Source of the DNA: Lepidonotus clava
Lineage: Eukaryota; Annelida; Polychaeta; Phyllodocida; Polynoidae
DNA length: 64,000 bases
Assembly (NCBI GenBank): GCA_936440205.1
Contig: OW387135.1
Span: 22,918,792-22,982,791, forward strand
Direction of reading: 5' to 3'
Made by a program: the position numbers and the translations under genes. The notes under the pieces are model-generated. The model was not told the DNA's origin. It did no database searches and saw nothing but the letters and a program-made list of their open reading frames with translations. Position 1 is the first letter of the stretch. Every line of letters starts with the position of its first letter. Shown one piece after another: positions 55,201 through 64,000 of this stretch.

Positions 55201-57365
55201 AGGTACAACTATCAGTATTATCATATTTAATATAATTAAATCTTGGAATGTTATGGAAGATGAATTGTTAACTGTACATCGTATTTGATATTTCCAATTA
55301 ATAATTCCAGTAAACGCGATTACAAAAAAAGGAAAAATGGCCTATTTTTCCCATGAATTATCCAATAAAGTTAATAGATAAGAAGCGTTTTTAACGCACC
55401 AGAAAGCAAAATTACCCTCTAGCACGAAGAGGGATGCATATTGATTTTGTACGATATATTTGGAAATTGGGAACTGATTAATTTTCCTCATTTGTTTTGC
55501 AGAATCCTCTAGACTGTTTGACATCATTGGGTCACGTTGCGACATGTAAAATAGAAACAAGTAAGTGAATTTTAGAGTCAGTCTGACTTTCTTTTTTACG
55601 TTTTTACAAGGTGTGGTGGGCTAACAATTTAAAGACAAATTCCGATATATATAAATCTAATGGGGTGTCATGGTCAAGAGGGCGGGTGGGGGGGGGGGGG
55701 GGGGGGGGGTAGGAAAATCAAGTAAATGTGGGTACACAGTGCCCGCGTATCCGGAGCAGGTAAACTTTGAGGTAGGGTAGGTAAATTTTGATATGCACCT
55801 GTCCAAGGGGCATGCACAATTTCTGTAGTGCAACACAACACACTAAATGTATTAATCTTTGCATAAATAATTTACACTTAATACTATTTTCCCTGTCCAA
55901 TATTTTAGGAGACTACGAAGGTGCGCTGGGAGTTCTCACTGAAATGGCCTACCTGGCTCAAGAAAGAGGTAAGCACGAATAATCAAACACGATTACTTTG
56001 CACTTTGTGTGTATAGGTCTGTAGTTATAAAATTAAATAATATGAAGCGGTGATGCTGGCTCAAAATGTGTTCTATCGTTTTCGCTATATATGTATCGAA
56101 GCCACATAGATTTGATGATGATTTCAAATATGTGATTGTCGTTTGGGTGTATCGGCAGGGATAATCTAGAAATAACTTTATACTTTCTACCTTAGGTATG
56201 ATGCCCAGTGGCAAACCAATAGGAGCATTTTGCGACATACTAGCCCGCTGTGAAATTACTAGAGTGCTTCTCTTGATGCTGCTACAGGTTAGTAAAAGTG
56301 TTTTAAATGTTCAGGAGCTTTGTTATTCTTTATTCGAAATATATAAATATAAATGCATGCCATACTCAAAGACTGAAAAATCTTGAACTAGGTGTGGTAT
56401 CAACGTACATGTATATCTAATGTCCTAGTCCATCGGTTTGGGTAATCTAAGGGGAAAATGTTATGATTTGTTTCTATAATCTGTTAGCTTGCATTAGAAA
56501 AACAAACCACCAAGGTAATTTTCAAGAATGTTTTTGCTAGATTATTTTACTTTTTTTCAGCCCACTCCACAAAGAATTCGCCCAGAACACGCACAAACGT
56601 TAGAAAAATACGCATGGGAAACCACAGATGAAACCATTCCAGTCAACTGTATAGATGAAGAATTATTCCTGCTGCTGCAATCCGTAGTGGTAAGAGCTCT
56701 GGAATATCATTATTCAACTGAATGTTTATCTCAGATAACAAATAACCTTAAATTAACCCTAAATTTCTAAAACGTTGTCTTGCAAAACAGAATATCCTAT
56801 TCATTTCCATTTGAATTAACTCATTAGATATAACTTGCGGACCAATAACAATACTTGATGAAAAATAATCCCCCTAACTTGTTGGTAATTGAGTCTTATC
56901 TTGTAAACATGATTTAAGACTGAAAATCAACAGAAGAATAAGGAAATTATTAAAGTTTCGCGCTGCACATAATTTCCTGCATTTAACATATTGCCGTCAA
57001 TGCTCGAAAATAATGATGCGAATGACAAAATGAAATGTTATTGATCAAAGATAAATAAGTACAAAAGGCTCGAAAATATGATATTGCAATGATTTCCCTC
57101 AGATCTATATGCGTGAAAGCTTACCAGCGTAAAGATACGTACATTTATAGTATGACAGTCAGAGTGCTTCGGGAAAAAAATCATCAAAACAGGTCATCTA
57201 ATCAGTCCAATATCTTTTCTCTTCTAGATGGCGTGCCAGTCGCACGACCTGGAATCGTTGCGGTCCCTTCAGACTGAGCTGTGGCCTCAGCTGTCGGCCG
57301 AACAGAACCACCTCCTGCACCTGGTCCTCCAGGAGCTGGCCCACCCCTCCGGGGACGGCTACTAG
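52230..57365 (+). CDS. F8A1: HAP40 (F8A1), 40-kDa huntingtin-associated protein
   Basis: Binds and stabilises huntingtin as an all-helical, TPR-like partner and links it to Rab5 endosomes. Ten exons: 52230-52288, 53843-53889, 54207-54439, 54831-54899, 55140-55202, 55503-55560, 55909-55968, 56196-56287, 56561-56689, 57228-57365 (TAG); 315 aa (human about 371, with extra Ala/Pro-rich stretches). Diagnostic blocks: [87 protein letters not shown] and [13 protein letters not shown] near the end. The start context is CAAAATGG. No signal or membrane segment. Human F8A genes lack introns, so this is the ancestral split form. AATAAA for the transcript is at 57472-57477. Confidence 0.96.
53280..53455 (+). 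repeat. SINE-like fragment in HAP40 intron 1
   Basis: Shares CATCTCATAGAT and neighbouring sequence with the repeat at 3615-3865 and ends with a tail-like GGTTGGCTGGACTTTAAACG. A short AGATCT tandem run follows at about 53462-53486. Confidence 0.5.
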
Positions 57366-57477
57366 ACCTGCCCAACCCTGGAGTAAGGGGGCCAATCAGA
57401 AAGACTGAAACTTCTATAATTTTAACTGGACATCGTGGGGAAGCCACTCTATATGGTATTATAATTTTGAAAATAAA

Positions 57478-60250
57478 TTGTTTGAATAGATCTTTTTGAT
57501 GCCATACTATCTTTATTTTTAAATTATTACATAAAAACATTAACATGCAATAAGTTGCAATATGTTAGTAAAATACGAGGGTAAGGGTACCCATTGGCTG
57601 TAACTTGTGTAAGTGAGGTTCCAGATTCAGCCAGTGAAGAGAAAGGGAAATTACTAATTAAGCGAGTCTACATGGTGAATTGGAAAAGCTTTTTGAAGCC
57701 ACTCTGAAATATCTTCATTTTTTGATGTATATTAAATAATGTTTCAGTTGATGTTTTCGGCTCAGATAAATAACAGATGAGAAATTAATACCCCTCTACC
57801 AAAAATGTAGGGGAAAATGCCACAACTAAATGGTGGAACTCGTCTGGCTGATATATCTCTGCAAAGGATTTGAAAGGCCTTATGACAGGCTCAGATAGTT
57901 AAAAGCATATCTGGACGGTTCAAACTTTTTTTTCTTTTTTTCCCCCCTAAGATCTGCTAGAATTTAGATCACGTAACTCAAAACTTTTTAAACCTGGCTA
58001 CGGCACTGAAGCCGTTCATGAAAATAGTTTTTACAGCTGCTATCTGTTCTCATGTGAAAATCAATGGTAATCACAATGTATGATTGCAGAATACAGGATC
58101 GTGTATTTCTCATGCTGTATCAGTTATCCGTGTATACAAAGGAGTTTTGTGGTAAATTATTGAGATTTCCGTAATGATTAAGATTTAGATATGGCGCGAC
58201 GTATATAGTTCCATAGGCTGCCCTATCTTCATGATAACAAAACTCATATAGATAATTGCTTTTCGTGAAAATGATAAAAATGACAACCCTAGCTTATTGT
58301 CTTCAAATGAATACACAGAAGATTAAAATGCCAAGGATTATGTATGCGATTGAATATTATTCTGATGAATGATGTGCATTTTGTTTACTTGTTAAAAGTG
58401 TTACATTACAACATTCCAAAGTAACCCCGCGTGAGGGAAACATTTAATGTAGTGCAATAAATATGTGTAAAATAATATGTGTTGTTTAAGTTCTTTAAAA
58501 TGCTTTAGTGCTCAAGTAAAATAATAACATTAGATATTTGTTGACAATTAAACGATATCCTAGATGTTGTGTATTCTAAAGAATTCCAAAATAACTCGTT
58601 GAATTTCATATTTATTTCACACACACTTGAGGTGAAAACATCAAGCACACTGCTCATATCCGTTTGCAGTCTGAGAATAAACTGAATAATTTATTTCTGG
58701 ATTAGGCTAATTTGGTTAAAAAATGCATTTACTTCTGTAATCTAACAAAGTCATCCAAACATATTAGGCTTTATCAAATGTTCTACAATTTATTCTTAAC
58801 CGTTTTGCCATCAGTACCGTTTTTAAGCATTCAGAGTAAAACTGTAAAGAATACACGTTCACTCAAGTAACATGATTATTAGAGAAAACGTAGACGCTCT
58901 GAGATCACAAACTTAATACGAATTCACATTACATCAATAAACAATTACATATACCACTTTGCTGACGAATTTATAAATAAGGCTGCACCTAGCTAAGTTA
59001 ATAACTTAGACGTTGATTCAGTATGAATAGTATTCCAATTAAATGCATGAAATGTATTACAAACTGACAATCATAACATTTATTTCTCTTCTAGTTCGAA
59101 GAGGAAAAGCATCGGCACACATTCTCTACGCATATCATACGATTTCAAAAATACAACAATAGGGTTTACAAAAATAGGGAGTACACTATGTTTGCAGGAT
59201 AGGGATGGAGGATAGGAACGGGCGGATAGGAGAATGCTGGGATAGAAGCACCTGGTGGACAGGAGAGAATAGGAAGGACAGTTAATAGCTCTACAACCTA
59301 CCACACGAGTCTGCGGGGTTACAAAAAGACGAATACTGGCTTAACAACACCGACATCTCTTTCATTCCGTCTATCATGTTTTGAGAATCACATGAAGAAG
59401 TGAAAATATATGAACCAGCTGTAAGCATCTAAGTCTAGTGGATCTCGTCGGTAGTGTTAAAACCATACAGCTACCAGTAGTGGGAATCAAATAATGAATC
59501 CCTAAAGATGGTTCTTATATTATGATAATTTCTTCAAGATTATATAGCTATCACACAATAAGCAATACCTCTTGCATACTCACAGTACAATGTAAATGCA
59601 TGTACCACTTTAAAAAGTACTAAAACTTTACGGACCAGACCGTGTGTATAGGAAATTGATCTAAGACTCACAACCTTTCTATGAACGCTACACTATTTGC
59701 ATGTAATTTTTCAATAGAGTAATATACATTTTCATTTCATGATGCTGGGATGTGTACTACAATATTCTGTAGAGACAGCCGAAATTATAATTCTGATATT
59801 GCAAGATTTTAGTTGAATGATAAAACTGTAAGCGTAGAAAACTATACATACAAGTATTCATACATGTATATTGAATTAAACCCAGATAACTAGCTTTATA
59901 GTTTTCAACATTGAACCTTTGGGTAATCTGTCGTAATATAACTACGACATAAAACAATGACCTAATATTATCCAAACGACCGGTGGTTTTGTTTTAGATA
60001 GTTAAACAAACTTAGAGAAATACATCTGTTGAATTTATTCCCCCTGAAAATATATATTTCAAATTTCCCTTTTGGAAGCAAATTCAGCTAGCTTTCTAAC
60101 GCTACAAATTTCATTTGAAACATGATTTTATAGCACTGCCCATTAGTACGACGCAATTTATTCTAAAGATCGTCCTCAATTAAAAGACTGCATCTTAATA
60201 AATAATAAATACAATGTGTTATTTCAATCAAATATCGGTTAAAACACGTC
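57478..60250. other. Convergent intergenic region between HAP40 and MBOAT7
   Basis: About 2.8 kb, AT-rich, with no recognisable gene. The right part is probably MBOAT7 3' UTR; several minus-strand AATAAA signals occur (e.g. near 60150). Confidence 0.55.
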
Positions 60251-60484
60251 AAGCTGACACAAACTTAGCAAAAAACCTTTGACTGCAGTTTATGTCCATT
60301 TTTTTCACATTTTGACCCAATCTTACTACTGGCTAACTTTACTAATGAATTTAAAAATGATGATTGTCTCTGATGACTGTCGTTCACCAAGACTGTCTTT
60401 CCACTTATCTGAAAAGACTACACCTCACAAAGATACAGATACAGATACAGTGGCGTTTTGATACTAGGAATGGTATCATTAAAT

Positions 60485-60694
60485 ACAAATGTACATCTAA
60501 AATTGCTGAAATAGGATATCTATATTTCCTAAATTCTCACATCCTTGTCACATCACATTTGATTTCATCTTAAATTTCAAGGAAAATACATTCCTTCAAT
60601 GCTGCTTCACAAAGTCAAATATACATCCAGAATTCATAGAATATGAAATTTATATTTCCTAAATCCAAACATCCTTTTCACATCACATTTGTTT
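60485..60694. repeat. About 133-bp direct duplication in MBOAT7 3' UTR
   Basis: Two copies share TATATTTCCTAAAT, then a short spacer, then CACATCACATTTG. The first is at about 60485-60562 and the second at about 60618-60694. Confidence 0.65.
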
Positions 60695-60709
60695 AAATCA
60701 CTTTATCAA

Positions 60710-63357
60710 TCACTCAACCTTCTCGGCTCTCTTAATAACATTTTGGTTGGGCTCGGTAGGCGTAACCTCTGCTTTCTCCCTGCGTGGTTGGCGGGCCGGC
60801 CGACAAATGTATCCGACTAACATAAAGAATGCCACCCACAAATGACCTAAGAAATAAACACTGCCCCAGTAATGCAATGTCTCCCTGAGACCTAGCAGTA
60901 GAAAAGCCATGGCCATGTAGTCCAGGGATCTTTGCTTCCAGAACCAGCAGACCCAGTCGAAAGCCCGCTGACGCGTACCGGGCTCGGGGTCGCGGAAGGC
61001 AGCCGCCATCCAGTCCTCGGCTAACTGGTTGGGAGGTACGAGGATGAAGCTGAGGTAGTAACCAGGGTGGATACCATGCCAGAAGGAGCTCACCATCATT
61101 GTGATTGTCATTCTGAAATGTTAAGGAAAACAATCTGTAAATCATATGTTAAAAGATTATGTCTATCAGCTGTGAGAAATTGAATTTCGTTTCCTTAACT
61201 TTTGGCTTTAGCAGATCTCAAAAGTATATCATTTTGAAAAAGAATATTCTATTTTGTGTGAGACAACAAATGGTATTACCCTTACAGGGTCTTCCATTAA
61301 GTAAATGCACATTAAGGGGGGGGGGGGGGGGGGGCAGAGATCTAGAATTGAAAACTTTTCTATACAACTCCAATGCATATTTTAGCCCCAATGTGATGGG
61401 TTTTTTTGTTTGGGGGTGGGCTCGGGAGGGAGGTTACAAAGTTTTGGTTCATCATTATTACGGGAAAGGAATCAAATCCAAATATTATCTATGGCTGCAT
61501 AAGAACAAATTTTATTTTCTTGATAAGAAGTTAATGCCTTTAACACCTATTTTACTCCTTACCTGTGTGTCTTCAGAGACGGGGGTACCCGGCGGTACAC
61601 GTTGTTGGCCAACCAGAACTGTACCGACATGTTCCAGGACCGCATCCCCTCCCGGAGAGTCGGGGCCAGCTCACACCCGTACACGCTGATGTTATGGATC
61701 GTCTCAAAGTCGTATTTGTCCTCCGTGTCTTTATTGGTTTCACTGCAGAAAAGATTTTGAATAGTCAAATCCGATTTTACAATGACTTAGGGATTTTCTT
61801 ACTTAAATTTTTTAAGTGGGAATTTTATTATGATATTATGTTTATTCATAAAGATATGCATTTTCTTAATTTCTGATGAGTTTCAGATTCAAAATAAACT
61901 TGTTATATACAGTTGTTTCCATAAGTTAAACTGAGTATAAGGGTGATCAGTATTTTATGGCGAACACGGCAAGCGTTTAGGATGTGCATTTGAAAAAAGT
62001 ACAAGATATTCTTCAAAGCTTTAAAAAACAGAGAAGGGGGTAATATCAAAATAAACAAGTAAATCCAGGACGTCACGAAACATGAAAAAATACCTTACTG
62101 ATCCCTTAACATACTAAACTTTGCTTGCAGTCTTTGATACAGAACCAATGGTACTAATAGATTGAAAATACTTCATAAAAAATCTGTTAAAGAAGTTTTT
62201 ATATGATGTTGTTCTAAAAAATGTTTGTCTATAGAGCCCAAACATTGGCGCAGAATAAGAAACCATTGTATGTTTTATTTTGCAATAAAATGAGCACAGC
62301 TCTTTAAAAAAAAGTCAACAATTATATAAATCAGGGATGTAAGTCTGGGTTAATGAAAAATTCTGAAACCCCAGAGAGAAAGTTAAGAATACTCTTAAAA
62401 TCCCATAAAACGTCATGTAAGGAATTCAGTTTGAAAATTATTATTCGAGGTGATGATGTGAAAAAATCTGAAATCAGATTGCCGTGGCCGTTTTCACCCA
62501 GCCTTGGCCGTTTTCCTCACCTGTCCTCCAGGGCCTGCAGGTCGGTGGGTCCCTGGCCACACCTGGGCTTACTTCGGGCGGGGTAGGCCCCGAGCAGGGC
62601 CGTCATACACACACACTCAGCCATCATCCAGGCGAAGTAGAGCCGCATACGGAAGATGGTGAACATGGGAAACATGAATAAGAAACGGTACCAGAAGGGC
62701 TGGGCCAGCAGGTCGTCGGAGGTGGCGTACTGTTAGAGAAAGTGAGGAATTTTATGAACAAAATATAGTTTAAATTTTTGGGTCAAAAATTAAAAAAAAA
62801 AAAAAAAAAAGAAGTTTTATATTTAAGCCTATGTCCCACAGGCGGTTCTTACTGCCATTTTTGAAGATCGGCAGTGTAAATAAGGGTTTTAATGGTATAT
62901 ATAGTAAGAAAAGTGTTATCCTTTTTCGATTCATGTCATAGAAAAATAAAGAAAGAAAACACACGAACATAACCGCCAGGATCAAAATCGGCTTGTGGAG
63001 TCCTGGCTCAAGTTGCAGAAATGGCACAATTTGTAACGTGAGTGAGAATTTCATCTGATAGTAACGTGCATGTTACTCTTTCTTTTCAGAATATGTAAAT
63101 ATCTATCTTTTTAGAAAAAATATACATATTTTTTCATTCTTTTCTGATACTGCACGATTAATATATACTATAAATTCAAGTTAACAATTAACATAATCAT
63201 CTTACCTCTAGGCTGAAGAAGTGTGAGAGGATGAGGAATGTCACTGCCACTAAAGGAACCCACTTCATTCTTTTGAAGAAAGGCGTCTTGTAATCTATGT
63301 TCTCTACCCTTCTCTGATGAATCATATCGTGGTATGTACGGTACTTGTAATATGGTC
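60710..63357 (-). CDS. MBOAT7: MBOAT7 (lysophosphatidylinositol acyltransferase 1), C-terminal half
   Basis: Multi-pass membrane enzyme of the endoplasmic reticulum that puts arachidonoyl and similar chains onto lysophosphatidylinositol (Lands cycle). Four exons on the minus strand: 63357-63206, 62729-62521, 61742-61563, 61112-60710 (TGA); about 313 residues here, the N-terminal exons lying beyond the right edge. Homology blocks: GPYYKYRTYHDM; PFWYRFLFMFPMFTIFRMRL; AECVCMTALLGAYPA; KYDFETIHNISVYGCE; MRSWNMSVQFWLANNVYRR with the catalytic Asn; SSFWHGIHPGYYLSF with the catalytic His; WFWKQRSLDYMAMAF; then a charged tail ending KRAEKVE. Exon phases match throughout. LPCAT3 and MBOAT1/2 are the alternatives, but the block wording fits MBOAT7 best. 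Confidence 0.92.
62335..62480. mobile_element. One-ended copy of the GGGATGTAAG MITE, MBOAT7 intron
   Basis: Begins GGGATGTAAGTCTGGGTTAA and runs in the inverse sense to the element at 24332-24500, then stops about 40 bp before the 62521-62729 exon without its second inverted end. Confidence 0.7.
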
Positions 63358-64000
63358 CTGAAACACATGTAAGCAGTGTAAGCACATGTAAGCAGTTTAA
63401 AAAGTTTAAAACATAATCTTTTAAATAAATCCGGATCGTCGTCCAAGGTAACATATTCTTTAAAATAGTGAATGCTTTTAGAAATCTCATGGATTCCTCG
63501 ACATCTCTCTGTAAGCATTTTGTGGTAGGTAATCTGATGTAATGCATATCTATAAAGATCTACATCACGGTTTATGAAAAAATCTAATATATATAAAACA
63601 AAACCTGTATTTGGCCAAAGTTTTGTCCAACAGTGGACGCTGCATATTCATTCTTAGGAGTGGAAAAAAAAGTGTCATCCATGAATATACTTCACAAATG
63701 TGAAAGACAATACTGAAAGAAATATATATCATAACAAGTGTAAAACAATTCAAAAATCACAAAAGAACAAGAAGCAAATGACTATCAAAGTTCCGATCGT
63801 TGGAACGATCGATGTTCGCCCTTAACTAGAAATCAGAAATCTCATCATAGAGGTGGGGGTCCCAGTAGTGTCCATTGGGCAGTGCAGCTGTCCCGGGCAG
63901 CTGTACACTCATTGGTCAACCTGATTGACCAATAGGACTCCCTCTTATATCACTGTCCATGCGCCCAAGCAACCATGACCCCCCCCCCCCCTCTCCTCCT
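63358..64000. other. MBOAT7 intron, no exon recognised
   Basis: Upstream intron sequence of MBOAT7. It contains two short inverted repeats (GATCGTTGGAACGATC near 63797, and CATTGGTCAACCTGATTGACC near 63911) but no exon that fits the preceding domain. Confidence 0.5.

Noticed and set aside
57478-60250. Possible extra gene between HAP40 and MBOAT7
   Set aside because: Only short AT-rich frames, no splice-consistent conserved blocks on either strand.
61159-61689. 176-codon plus-strand ORF
   Set aside because: Overlaps an MBOAT7 exon and a poly-G run on the opposite strand; no homology recognised.

Overview
The window is animal nuclear DNA: split genes with GT..AG introns of 0.1-2 kb, AATAAA signals, many short inverted-repeat transposons (MITEs) and tRNA-derived SINEs. 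The SINE 3' end (a GTTTAACGCCGT-like motif followed by GGTT repeats) and the overall composition suggest a lophotrochozoan, most likely a mollusc. The species was not identified.

Six host genes can be assembled exon by exon. From left to right: (1) the 3' half of a protocadherin-15/cadherin-23-like cadherin on + (578-8675); (2) USP39, complete, on - (12494-21695, 13 exons, 511 aa); (3) the C2orf68/UPF0561 gene, complete, on + (22025-25087, 4 exons, 145 aa); (4) ECSIT, complete coding sequence, on - (27326-50645, 5 coding exons, 410 aa); (5) HAP40 (human F8A1), complete, on + (52230-57365, 10 exons, 315 aa); (6) the 3' half of MBOAT7 on - (60710-63357, 4 exons). Orientation alternates strictly, giving two divergent pairs (USP39/C2orf68, 329 bp between start codons; ECSIT/HAP40, 1.6 kb) and three convergent pairs. 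USP39 and C2orf68 are also head-to-head neighbours in human, so that pair looks like very old microsynteny.

A 20.5-kb LTR retroelement (29157-49647) sits inside the ECSIT intron between coding exons 2 and 3, on the same strand as ECSIT. It has 650-bp, almost identical LTRs, a GTAA target duplication, a primer-binding site, a very long gag, a Ty3/gypsy-type pol, a basic accessory ORF and a large envelope-like ORF. More than 6 kb lies between the envelope and the 3' LTR, and this part carries a 216-codon ORF on the opposite strand. It is a young insertion with about one clear break in pol, and it is the most unusual object in the window.

The remaining DNA is introns, UTRs and short intergenic stretches, densely seeded with MITEs (at least ten with recognisable terminal inverted repeats), SINE fragments and minisatellites. 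No bacterial-type features, CRISPR arrays, rRNA genes or credible tRNA genes were seen.
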